Shown piece by piece: positions 8,210 through 14,628 of a stretch of DNA of 64,000 nt (position 1 is its first letter; each line of letters starts with the position of its first letter). The notes below the pieces were generated by a model. It saw nothing but the letters and a program-made list of their open reading frames with translations. It was not told the DNA's origin and searched no databases. The DNA is from Acidulodesulfobacterium sp021802425 (GTDB lineage: Bacteria; SZUA-79; Acidulodesulfobacterales; Acidulodesulfobacteraceae), in NCBI GenBank assembly GCA_021802425.1, contig JAJZXJ010000002.1:62001-126000 (forward strand). Reading direction: 5' to 3'. The position numbers and the translations under genes are program-made.

Positions 8210-8749
8210 TTATTTTAAGGATGCGAGATACTTTGCCAGTATGCCGATATTCTTTGAGGACATATTTTTAAAAGAAGGCATAACAGCCCTGTATTTAACC
8301 CCGTTTAAAGTTACCACGCTGTTTCTCTTAAAATGCGCGGAAGGGTCGGCTATCTGGGTCGCAATCCATGAAAAACTTCTTATAGAGCCGATATGCGATA
8401 GATTGGGCGCATCGTTACCGCCGGCACCTAAGCCGTTTATCGTATGACACATAAAACAGCCTTCATAATGGAACAAGGCCGGTCCGGTTTTTACGCCTTT
8501 ATACTGTGGAAACATTTTGTGTCCCATGCTGTTTACCTTTTTTCCAGTCATGTTATTGCCCATTCCCATCATTCCCATCATTCCGTTATTGCCGCCCGTC
8601 ATGCCCATCATGCCGCTGTTGCCGGCCGCTCCGTTCGCGCCCTGGCCGTAACCGTTTCCGCTAAATAAATAAATTCCTGCAATGACTAACAGTACCGATA
8701 ATATCGAAACAATTACAAATTTTTTGTTATGCAAATATTTTGTTTTCAT
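8210..8749 (-). CDS. Membrane-anchored c-type cytochrome with Met-rich linker
   Basis: The 179-residue protein has an N-terminal membrane anchor or signal at about residues 10-30. A linker at 37-80 is dominated by Gly, Asn and Met (GMMGMTGGNNGMMGMMGMG), and a class I cytochrome c domain follows. Heme attachment is at Cys98-x-x-Cys101-His102, within EGCFMCHTINGLG. AVMPSF near residue 156 supplies the likely distal methionine. Met-rich segments of this type bind Cu(I) in periplasmic proteins. With the Cus genes directly downstream, a role in periplasmic copper handling or oxidation is possible but unproven. The AAGAAGGGAG site is strong. It could instead be an ordinary electron carrier captured by the cluster. 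Confidence 0.88.
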   Translation of the reverse strand: MKTKYLHNKKFVIVSILSVLLVIAGIYLFSGNGYGQGANGAAGNSGMMGMTGGNNGMMGMMGMGNNMTGKKVNSMGHKMFPQYKGVKTGPALFHYEGCFMCHTINGLGAGGNDAPNLSHIGSIRSFSWIATQIADPSAHFKRNSVVTLNGVKYRAVMPSFKNMSSKNIGILAKYLASLK

Positions 8750-8836
8750 AAAGAACTCCCTTCTTGTAATTTAATAATTTAATTATGTTAATTTTAAATT
8801 TGCGCGCATCTTAAACATAAACATAGGATGATAACA

Positions 8837-8878
8837 TAAGATATAATAATAGATAAAACTATAGCGGATTATATCTTA
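8837..8878. promoter_or_regulatory. Inverted repeat, candidate operator/promoter of the copper module
   Basis: Perfect 11-bp arms, TAAGATATAAT (8837-8847) and ATTATATCTTA (8868-8878), are separated by 20 bp. Each arm carries a TATAAT-like box, the right one in the orientation of the cytochrome gene that starts at 8749. The layout suggests binding of a dimeric regulator over a promoter. No regulator gene is present in the window. Confidence 0.4.
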
Positions 8879-8929
8879 AGCTGACGAACTTATGTTCGAT
8901 GCATTCGCGATAAAGATTGGCTGTTTAAT

Positions 8930-9373
8930 TTAACTAAATAAGGTAAGGCTGTTTTGAGGGGGATGGGGTATATCGGAAGAAAAATGTTTAATATAGGATT
9001 TTCCAGGGGATGAGATTGTTTTAACAAAACTACCGTAATCAAATGATGCGGGATAATAAGCGGTCGGTAAATTCTGACATTCTATGCAGGTTATATAAGA
9101 CTCTAAATTTAACTTATTGGAATGCGGCGAAACGGTTTTTAAAAAAGATAGCGGGGATGCTTTTTTCACCCCTTGCGCAGGTTTTCCCGCCGCCTGTCCC
9201 GCCTGCATCATATTCATAGACATTCCCGCCTGCATCGGGGACATAATCATCGGGATATTAAACATATAGCTTATATCCGCAGCCGCGATTAGATAAAAAA
9301 TAGCAATAGCGGCAAGAGGAAAAAATAGAAAAAACTTATATTTTTTATTCAAAAAATATTTATTGTTTTTCAT
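8930..9373 (-). CDS. Small Met-rich membrane protein, function unknown, copper module
   Basis: The protein has 147 residues. A lysine-rich N-terminus (MKNNKYFLNKKYK) precedes one hydrophobic helix at about residues 14-31. A methionine cluster (IPMIMSPMQAGMSMNMMQAG) follows, then a CIEC pair near residue 96 and a C-terminal DIPHPPQ segment. The Met cluster and CxxC suggest soft-metal binding on the periplasmic side. I do not recognise a family. The reading frame extends upstream to 9442, but that extension runs into the repeat element, so I chose the internal ATG at 9373. No Shine-Dalgarno is visible. It is the most upstream gene of the copper module. Expression is likely, but its place in the module is inferred from strand and order only. 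Confidence 0.6.
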   Translation of the reverse strand: MKNNKYFLNKKYKFFLFFPLAAIAIFYLIAAADISYMFNIPMIMSPMQAGMSMNMMQAGQAAGKPAQGVKKASPLSFLKTVSPHSNKLNLESYITCIECQNLPTAYYPASFDYGSFVKTISSPGKSYIKHFSSDIPHPPQNSLTLFS

Positions 9374-9400
9374 AATTACACATATATTACATAAACTACT

Positions 9401-9608
9401 CCCCAAAGTCAAGACTAAAATTTCACCTGTTGGGTGTCCCAACCCCCTTCAGCGGGAAAGTTTAGGATAAACTTCACATATAGGAGGCACGCGTTGAAAG
9501 GCGCACGCCGCCTTTGCGTGCCGGAGATGCCGAAGTGCGAGAGCGAAGCGTTAATCCAGTGCTATTTAGTATTAGAACTTATAAATATTTTCTAAATCGG
9601 GATTGGGG
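9401..9608. repeat. MITE-like repeat copy 2, right flank of the copper module
   Basis: This is the second copy of the repeat at 1939-2153, in the same orientation. Its right end (9581-9608) is the exact reverse complement of 28 bp at the left end of copy 1. The interior shares CTTCAGCGGGAAAGTTT and GCGAGAGCGAAGCGTTAATC. The left end, CCCCAAAGTCAAGACTA, is a degraded inverted end, so that boundary is uncertain. Copy 2 also contains a nested hairpin (9486-9522) that copy 1 lacks. Confidence 0.7.
9486..9522. repeat. Nested hairpin inside repeat copy 2
   Basis: GGCACGC pairs with GCGTGCC, and inside it AAAGGCG pairs with CGCCTTT across a five-base loop. It replaces a much shorter GCACCGTTAGGTGC hairpin at the same place in copy 1. 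Confidence 0.6.
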
Positions 9609-9620
9609 CTAAAAAATATG

Positions 9621-9650
9621 TTGACAATTAATTTAATTTTTTGATAAGAT
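9621..9650 (+). promoter_or_regulatory. Sigma70-type promoter of the tRNA-tuf operon
   Basis: A perfect -35 box TTGACA (9621-9626) is followed by 18 bp and TAAGAT (9645-9650). The transcription start would fall near 9657, about 43 bp before tRNA-Thr. The -35 box begins 12 bp after the end of repeat copy 2. Confidence 0.75.
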
Positions 9651-9699
9651 TAAGGTTTCTAAACTTAAATTGGGTATTTTGCGGGATAAAACAGGCTAA

Positions 9700-9774
9700 G
9701 CTGGCGTAGCTCAATGGTAGAGCAGCTGATTTGTAATCAGCAGGTTGCGGGTTCGATTCCCATCGCCAGCTCCA
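9700..9774 (+). tRNA. tRNA-Thr (anticodon TGT)
   Basis: The cloverleaf reads GCTGGCG acceptor, a 4-bp D stem, anticodon stem GCTGA/TCAGC around TTTGTAA, a T loop TTCGATT and encoded CCA. The second pair of the T stem is a C-A mismatch next to a G-T pair (GCGGG with CCCAT), a small irregularity. It is the first gene of the tRNA-tuf transcription unit. Confidence 0.95.
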
Positions 9775-9791
9775 TAATTTAAAAGGAAAGC

Positions 9792-9877
9792 GGAGAGGTG
9801 CCCGAGCGGCTAAAGGGAACAGACTGTAAATCTGTCGGCGCGAGTCTACGGAGGTTCGAATCCTCCCCTCTCCACCA
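9792..9877 (+). tRNA. tRNA-Tyr (anticodon GTA)
   Basis: An 86-nt class II tRNA with acceptor GGAGAGG/CCTCTCC, anticodon loop CTGTAAA, a long variable arm and encoded CCA. It occupies the tyrU position of the canonical thrU-tyrU-glyT-thrT-tufB order. Confidence 0.97.
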
Positions 9878-9930
9878 GTATTATATTAAGGTATTATATT
9901 AAAATTCTTTAAGAAAAGAGGTTTTTCATT

Positions 9931-10007
9931 GCGGGAATAGCTCAGTTGGCTAGAGCGTCAGCCTTCCAAGCTGAGGGTCGCGGGTTCGAATCCCGTTTCC
10001 CGCTCCA
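9931..10007 (+). tRNA. tRNA-Gly (anticodon TCC)
   Basis: A 77-nt tRNA with acceptor GCGGGAA/TTCCCGC, anticodon loop CTTCCAA, T loop TTCGAAT and encoded CCA. All stems pair. Confidence 0.97.
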
Positions 10008-10020
10008 TATTATAACTTAT

Positions 10021-10095
10021 GCCCATGTAGCTCAGTGGTGGAGCACTTCCTTGGTAAGGAAGAGGCCATCGGTTCAATCCCGATCATGGGCTCCA
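10021..10095 (+). tRNA. tRNA-Thr (anticodon GGT)
   Basis: A 75-nt tRNA with acceptor GCCCATG/CATGGGC, anticodon loop TTGGTAA and encoded CCA. The tuf start codon follows 44 nt later. All four tRNAs and tuf are probably processed from one transcript. Confidence 0.97.
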
Positions 10096-10128
10096 TAAAA
10101 TTATAAATTATAATAAATAATTTTTACG

Positions 10129-11338
10129 GGAGGAATTAAATGTCCAAAGAGAAATTTGACAGATCAAAGCCGCATGTCAATATAGGCACGATAGGTCATG
10201 TTGACCATGGCAAGACCACATTAACCGCCGCCATTACAAAGGTTCTTTCGAGAAAAGGCCAGGCTTCCTTTAAATCGTATGACCAGATTGATAATGCGCC
10301 CGAAGAAAAGGAAAGGGGTATTACGATTGCCACATCCCATGTCGAATATTCTACCGATAAAAGGCACTATGCCCATGTTGACTGTCCGGGACACGCCGAC
10401 TATGTTAAGAATATGATTACCGGCGCCGCCCAGATGGACGGAGCCATACTTGTGGTTTCCGCAGCCGACGGCCCTATGCCCCAGACGAGGGAGCATATAC
10501 TTTTAGCCCGTCAGGTCGGCGTTCCCTATATAGTCGTATTTTTAAATAAGGTCGATATGGTGGACGACCCCGAACTTCTTGAGCTTGTCGAACTCGAAGT
10601 AAGAGAGCTTTTGACCTCCTATAACTTTCCGGGGGACTCTGTTCCCGTAGTAAAGGGTTCCGCCCTTAAGGCACTCGAGGCGGAGTCGGATAACGAATGG
10701 ACACAGAAGATAGTTGATCTTATGAATGCCGTCGATGAATATATTCCGCTTCCGAAAAGAGATATAGATAAGCCGTTCCTTATGCCGGTCGAGGATGTAT
10801 TTTCCATATCCGGAAGGGGAACCGTTGCAACGGGCAGGGTAGAAAGAGGCATAGTCAAGGTCGGAGATGAAATCGAACTTGTCGGAATACTTCCGACATC
10901 CAAAACAGTCGTAACAGGCGTAGAAATGTTCAGGAAGCTCTTGGACGAAGGACAGGCAGGCGACAACATAGGCGTTCTTTTAAGGGGCAAGAAGCGCGAA
11001 GAGGTGGAAAGGGGCATGGTTTTGTCCAAACCCGGTTCCATAACTCCCCATAAGAGGTTTAAGGTAGAGGCATATGTTCTTACCAAGGAAGAAGGTGGCC
11101 GCCATACCCCGTTCTTTAACGGCTACCGTCCGCAGTTCTATTTCAGGACTACAGATGTTACCGGGGTTTGCACGCTGCCGGAAGGCGTCGAAATGGTAAT
11201 GCCTGGAGACAATGTGTCTATGAGCGTCGAACTCATTACCCCGATAGCCGCCGAAAAGGAATTAAGGTTTGCCATAAGAGAGGGAGGGCACACTGTAGGC
11301 GCCGGGGTTATAACCGAGGTTATAGAGTAATTTAAACA
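10129..11338 (+). repeat. Tuf duplication tract, copy 1
   Basis: A stretch of about 1,210 bp appears identical to 26566-27775. It spans the ribosome-binding site, the whole gene and a TTTAAACA tail, and the flanks diverge at once. This is the signature of continuing gene conversion. Confidence 0.9.
10140..11330 (+). CDS. tuf: Elongation factor Tu, copy 1
   Basis: The 396-residue GTPase delivers aminoacyl-tRNA to the ribosomal A site. The G domain shows GHVDHGKT (P-loop, about residues 19-26), the switch region EKERGITI, DCPGHADY and NKVD. Domains 2 and 3 follow at about 210-396, including GRVERGIVKVGDEIE. The protein is identical to the second copy at 26577-27767, and so appears the DNA from 11 bp upstream to 8 bp downstream. 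It is the tufB-type copy linked to the tRNA cluster. The ribosome-binding site is GGGAGG. Confidence 0.99.
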   Translation: MSKEKFDRSKPHVNIGTIGHVDHGKTTLTAAITKVLSRKGQASFKSYDQIDNAPEEKERGITIATSHVEYSTDKRHYAHVDCPGHADYVKNMITGAAQMDGAILVVSAADGPMPQTREHILLARQVGVPYIVVFLNKVDMVDDPELLELVELEVRELLTSYNFPGDSVPVVKGSALKALEAESDNEWTQKIVDLMNAVDEYIPLPKRDIDKPFLMPVEDVFSISGRGTVATGRVERGIVKVGDEIELVGILPTSKTVVTGVEMFRKLLDEGQAGDNIGVLLRGKKREEVERGMVLSKPGSITPHKRFKVEAYVLTKEEGGRHTPFFNGYRPQFYFRTTDVTGVCTLPEGVEMVMPGDNVSMSVELITPIAAEKELRFAIREGGHTVGAGVITEVIE

Positions 11339-11348
11339 ATTTAGAAAA

Positions 11349-11370
11349 GGGACAGACTCAAGCTTGTCCC
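11349..11370 (+). terminator. Hairpin after tuf copy 1, possible attenuator
   Basis: GGGACA pairs with TGTCCC around a 10-base loop. It is followed by TATCG and an A-rich run, not by a T-tract, so strong termination is unlikely. It may mark processing between tuf and rpmG. Confidence 0.35.
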
Positions 11371-11400
11371 TATCGTAAAAAAAGGGGTAATAAATAAATA

Positions 11401-11550
11401 ATGAGAGAAATAATAACGCTTGCATGCAGCGAATGCAAACAGAGAAATTATACAACCACCAAAAATAAAAAACTTACCACGGAAAAATTAAATTTAAAAA
11501 AGTATTGCAAGTTTTGCAAGACTCATACTATACATAAGGAAACAAAATAA
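11401..11550 (+). CDS. rpmG: 50S ribosomal protein L33
   Basis: A 49-residue basic protein starts MREIITLACSEC and ends HKETK. Two CxxC pairs, Cys9/Cys12 and Cys36/Cys39, make it the zinc-binding form of L33. It occupies the usual place between tuf and tRNA-Trp/secE. An AAAAGGGG stretch lies upstream of the ATG. It sits near the E site of the large subunit in known ribosomes. Confidence 0.97.
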   Translation: MREIITLACSECKQRNYTTTKNKKLTTEKLNLKKYCKFCKTHTIHKETK

Positions 11551-11566
11551 TAATAATTTTTTAAAT

Positions 11567-11643
11567 AGGCCAGTAGCTCCAACGGCTAGAGCGTCGGACT
11601 CCAAATCCGAGTGTTGGGGGTTCGAATCCCTCCTGGCCTGCCA
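11567..11643 (+). tRNA. tRNA-Trp (anticodon CCA)
   Basis: A 77-nt tRNA with acceptor AGGCCAG/CTGGCCT, anticodon loop CTCCAAA, T loop TTCGAAT and encoded CCA. It lies in the classical position before secE. Confidence 0.97.
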
Positions 11644-11691
11644 TTATGCGAATATAAAATGAGAGAAAATACTATTTTGGGATATGTAAAG

Positions 11692-11904
11692 ATGGTAAGT
11701 AATCCTGTTTCGGAGTTTATAAAAAAAGCAAAGCAATATTTATATGAAGTAAGATCTGAGCTTGGCAAAATTATATGGCCTGATAAAGATAAGGCTACAA
11801 AGACCACATATGTCGTAGTTATTTTTATAGTACTTGTGACCGCTTTTCTTGGTCTTATCGATATGGTTTTTGCTAAAGTTTTTTCTTATTTTTTCCATAT
11901 ATAG
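11692..11904 (+). CDS. secE: Protein translocase subunit SecE
   Basis: SecE, about 70 residues, clamps the SecY channel. The sequence begins VSNPVSEFIKKAKQYLYEVR, an amphipathic helix, then carries the conserved ELGKIIWPDKDKA hinge motif and one transmembrane helix at about residues 42-62. An upstream in-frame ATG at 11659 would add 11 residues but has no ribosome-binding site. The chosen ATG has GGGA 9-12 bases upstream. The frame also runs back into tRNA-Trp, which is not coding. nusG follows after 67 bp, as in most bacteria. Confidence 0.93.
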   Translation: MVSNPVSEFIKKAKQYLYEVRSELGKIIWPDKDKATKTTYVVVIFIVLVTAFLGLIDMVFAKVFSYFFHI

Positions 11905-11971
11905 AATAAGAAAAATAAGTAAATTAAAATAATCTTAGAGTTTTACATAAAAAAGGTTTTAGATATTAAAA

Positions 11972-12592
11972 ATGATGGATAACGAAAAAATAACCGAAAA
12001 TCATGCCGTAGATTCCAGCGATGCTAATGTAAATGCAGATACCTTGAACGATGACGGTATCCAGAAAAAATGGTATGCCGTTCATACCTACTCCGGCTTT
12101 GAAGACCATGTGAAGTTAGCCCTTGAAGAGAGAATTGCATCGAGCGGGCTAAAAAAGTATTTTGGCGATATTATTATCCCAAAGGAAGATGTTATAGAAA
12201 AAAATGTAAAAGGCGGAAAAAAAAAGGTTAAAAGAAAGTTTTTTCCGGGTTATATTTTTGTAAATATGAATGTAAATACCGATTCATGGCATTTGCTTAA
12301 AGGAACTCCAAAGGTTACAGGCTTTGTCGGAGATCAATTAAATCCTATGGCGGTAGATGAATCAGAGATGGATAAGATAATAGCTCAAATAACCGAGGGA
12401 ATTAAAAGGCCGAAGGCAAAAATTGAGTTTTCTAAGGGCGATATCGTCAAAATCACGGAGGGACCATTCTCAGGGTTTAATGGAACAATAGACGATATAA
12501 AGCCTGATAAGAGCAAGCTTGAGGTTCTTGTTTCCATTTTCGGCAGGGCTACCCCGGTAGAATTAGATTTTACGCAGGTTGAGAGAAATTAG
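11972..12592 (+). CDS. nusG: Transcription termination/antitermination factor NusG
   Basis: The 206-residue protein has an acidic N-terminal extension of about 28 residues, then the NGN domain (KKWYAVHTYSGFEDHVKLAL and RKFFPGYIFVNM). It ends with a KOW domain at about residues 148-204 (GDIVKITEGPFSGFNGTIDD). NGN binds RNA polymerase across the clamp. KOW contacts Rho or ribosomal protein S10. It sits between secE and rplK as usual. Confidence 0.98.
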   Translation: MMDNEKITENHAVDSSDANVNADTLNDDGIQKKWYAVHTYSGFEDHVKLALEERIASSGLKKYFGDIIIPKEDVIEKNVKGGKKKVKRKFFPGYIFVNMNVNTDSWHLLKGTPKVTGFVGDQLNPMAVDESEMDKIIAQITEGIKRPKAKIEFSKGDIVKITEGPFSGFNGTIDDIKPDKSKLEVLVSIFGRATPVELDFTQVERN

Positions 12593-12656
12593 TTAATATG
12601 AAAGTTCTAGTTTTATGAGATAATTATCAATAATTTTAGATATATTAATAATAGAA

Positions 12657-12682
12657 TGGCGGCAGACTTAAGTCTGCCGCCA
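12657..12682 (+). repeat. Perfect 26-bp palindrome in the rplK leader
   Basis: The left half TGGCGGCAGACTT is followed directly by its exact reverse complement, without a spacer. It ends 19 bp before the rplK ATG, just upstream of the ribosome-binding site. As RNA it forms a very stable hairpin. A shorter related hairpin lies after rplA at 13883-13903. It could be a dispersed repeat or a regulatory structure for the L11-L1 message. Confidence 0.7.
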
Positions 12683-12701
12683 AGAAAAGAGGAAAAAGAT
12701 T

Positions 12702-13130
12702 ATGGCTGTAAAAAAAATTCAAGCTTTGGTTAAATTGCAAATCGTAGGCGGAAAAGCTAACCCCGCTCCTCCTGTCGGACCTGCGTTAGGTCAGCACGGG
12801 GTTAATATAATGGAATTTTGCAAACAATTCAATGAACGGACAAAATCGCAGGAAGGAACCGTTATACCTGTTGTTTTAACCATATACGCCGATAGATCGT
12901 TTGATTTTATTTTAAAAACTCCGCCGGCTTCCATTTTGCTAAAGCAGGCTTCCGGTATAGAAAAGGGTTCGAATCAGCCAAATAAAAATAAAGTTGCGAC
13001 TATAAACAGAACTAAAGTAAGAGAAATTGCAAAAACTAAAATGCAGGATCTTAATGCAAATGAACTTGAGCAGGCTGTTAAAACTATTGAAGGAACAGCC
13101 AGAAGCATGGGTATAGATGTCATAGATTAA
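12702..13130 (+). CDS. rplK: 50S ribosomal protein L11
   Basis: A 142-residue protein of normal length has both L11 domains. The N-terminal domain carries PVGPALGQHGVNIMEFCKQF, the proline-rich segment that faces the GTPase centre. The C-terminal RNA-binding domain contains the KTPPASILLKQASGI and GTARSMGID segments. It is the first gene of the L11-L1 pair, with a GAGGAAAAAG site and a strong palindrome in its leader. rplA follows after 16 bp. Confidence 0.99.
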   Translation: MAVKKIQALVKLQIVGGKANPAPPVGPALGQHGVNIMEFCKQFNERTKSQEGTVIPVVLTIYADRSFDFILKTPPASILLKQASGIEKGSNQPNKNKVATINRTKVREIAKTKMQDLNANELEQAVKTIEGTARSMGIDVID

Positions 13131-13146
13131 AGGAGGATATGCCAGA

Positions 13147-13857
13147 ATGACACTGAGAGGAAAAAAATATTTAGAAGCTTCTAAAAAATTGAGTATAGAT
13201 AAAAATAAGAATTATACGATAGATGAGGCATTCAATGCTATCGTAGATTCGCATTATGTAAAATTTGACGAGTCGGTTGATATTGCAATAAATCTCGGCA
13301 TAGATGTAAAGAAAAATGATCAGCAGGTTAGAGGGTCGGTGCTTTTACCTCACGGAACGGGGAAAGAGGTTAAAATTCTTGTTTTTGCAAAAGGGGAAAA
13401 GGAGAGGGAGGCATTGACGGCCGGAGCGGATTATGTCGGACAGGAAGACATGATAACAAAGGTACAGCAAGGGTTTATGGATTTCAACAGGGTCGTTGCG
13501 ACCCCCGATATGATGGCAAGTGTCGGCAAGCTCGGTAAAATATTAGGTCCAAGGGGCTTAATGCCCAATCCAAAAGTCGGAACAGTCACTTTTGATGTAG
13601 GGAAAGTTGTAAAAGAGCTTAAAGAGGGCAAGATAGAGTTTAAAGCCGAAAAAAGCGGTATTCTCCACGCATCCTTAGGAAAGGTTTCGTTTGGGTCATT
13701 AAAACTTAAGGATAATTTTACGGCGCTTATCGAAACTGTAAACCGGCTGAAACCGGCTTCCAGCAAAGGCGTATATATCAAAAAGATTTCTCTTTCATCC
13801 ACGATGGGGCCGGGTGTTCATTTAGATATCATTAAACTTAGAAACGAAATAATGTAA
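13147..13857 (+). CDS. rplA: 50S ribosomal protein L1
   Basis: The 236-residue protein forms the L1 stalk and binds 23S rRNA. It contains the signature ILGPRGLMPNPKVGTVT at about residues 134-150. L1 often represses its own operon by binding an rRNA-like site in the mRNA. I could not identify such a site with confidence here. GGAGGAT precedes the ATG. Confidence 0.99.
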   Translation: MTLRGKKYLEASKKLSIDKNKNYTIDEAFNAIVDSHYVKFDESVDIAINLGIDVKKNDQQVRGSVLLPHGTGKEVKILVFAKGEKEREALTAGADYVGQEDMITKVQQGFMDFNRVVATPDMMASVGKLGKILGPRGLMPNPKVGTVTFDVGKVVKELKEGKIEFKAEKSGILHASLGKVSFGSLKLKDNFTALIETVNRLKPASSKGVYIKKISLSSTMGPGVHLDIIKLRNEIM

Positions 13858-13882
13858 TAAATTATTTAAGTTTGTCAATGAC

Positions 13883-13903
13883 GGCAGGTTTATAAATCCT
13901 GCC
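13883..13903 (+). terminator. Hairpin after rplA, possible attenuator
   Basis: GGCAGG pairs with CCTGCC around TTTATAAAT. An A-rich rather than T-rich tail follows, so it is probably not a full terminator. Its CGGCAG arms recall those of the palindrome before rplK. Confidence 0.4.
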
Positions 13904-13934
13904 ATAGACAAAAAAAGGGCATTATCAACCTGAT

Positions 13935-13996
13935 TTTCTTTTAATTGCTCTTATATTGTTATATTGACAAAATTGTAAGAGAAAATTTAAAAGAAA
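13935..13996 (+). promoter_or_regulatory. Candidate L10-type leader hairpin upstream of rplJ
   Basis: TTTCTTTTAA (13935-13944) is the exact complement of TTAAAAGAAA (13987-13996). Inside it CTCTTA (13948-13953) pairs with TAAGAG (13976-13981), leaving a small asymmetric internal loop. The outer arm abuts the AAAGGAGGGG ribosome-binding site. This geometry resembles leaders through which L10(L12) complexes repress rplJL, but I cannot score it against the known family. Confidence 0.45.
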
Positions 13997-14012
13997 GGAG
14001 GGGAAGAAAAAA

Positions 14013-14528
14013 TTGAAAAAAGAGAAAAAAAATCAAGAGATTGAATTTTTAAAACAGAATCTTAATAATAGCCAGGGTATTTTTATAAGTAAATACCAGG
14101 GGCTTAATGTCGAAAAATTCAGTCTATTAAGGAAAGAGATGCGAAGCCATGGCGCCCTTCTTAAAGTATTCAAAAATACTTTAAGCCGCATAGCGTTTAA
14201 GCAAACGTATGCGGAAGCCATTTCCGGTCATCTCGAAGGCCCTAATTTCTTGATTTTTACAAATGACCCAATGGCAAGCTCAAAAGCGCTTTTAAAGTTT
14301 GCGCAGGAAAATCCTGAAAATATCGAGATTAAAGCAGGATATTACCAGACGATATTGGATAAGAGTAGAATTACTACTCTTGCGACTTTGCCTTCCAAGG
14401 ATATTTTAATATCGAGATTTATTTCTGTTATAAAATCTCCTGAAGTACGCCTTGTTTTTACGCTTAGAGCGCCTGTCGTAAATTTAATAAGAATTCTTCA
14501 AGCTGTGGAAGCCAAAAAATCTGCATAA
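14013..14528 (+). CDS. rplJ: 50S ribosomal protein L10
   Basis: The 171-residue protein anchors L7/L12 dimers on the ribosome. The N-terminal rRNA-binding domain includes SQGIFISKYQGLNVEKFSLLRKEMR. The C-terminal helix (IRILQAVEAKK) binds L12 dimers. The start is TTG, supported by an excellent AAAGGAGGGG site nine bases upstream. A 155-bp leader with two hairpins separates it from rplA, consistent with separate control of rplJL. Confidence 0.98.
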   Translation: MKKEKKNQEIEFLKQNLNNSQGIFISKYQGLNVEKFSLLRKEMRSHGALLKVFKNTLSRIAFKQTYAEAISGHLEGPNFLIFTNDPMASSKALLKFAQENPENIEIKAGYYQTILDKSRITTLATLPSKDILISRFISVIKSPEVRLVFTLRAPVVNLIRILQAVEAKKSA

Positions 14529-14628
14529 TAAATTTACCTTATGTTATATGGATTCGCCGCTTCTTTTGAAATGGCAAAATTTTTTATTTAATTTTAAAAT
14601 TATATTTTAAATATCGGAGGAAATAATA

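Noticed and set aside
8444..8668. His-rich plus-strand open frame opposite the cytochrome linker
   Set aside because: The histidines are the reverse reading of Met codons in the cytochrome linker. It has no ribosome-binding site.
9374..9442. N-terminal extension of the Met-rich membrane protein back to an ATG at 9442
   Set aside because: The added codons run into the repeat element and precede a much better start (basic residues then a membrane helix) at 9373.
10619..11086. 155-codon open frame antisense to tuf, repeated exactly at 27056-27523
   Set aside because: Its identity in both places follows from the tuf duplication. It has no ribosome-binding site and its composition is that of a reverse-frame shadow.
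11611..11691. Extended secE reading frame beginning inside tRNA-Trp
   Set aside because: The first codons are tRNA sequence. SecE homology starts at about 11692.
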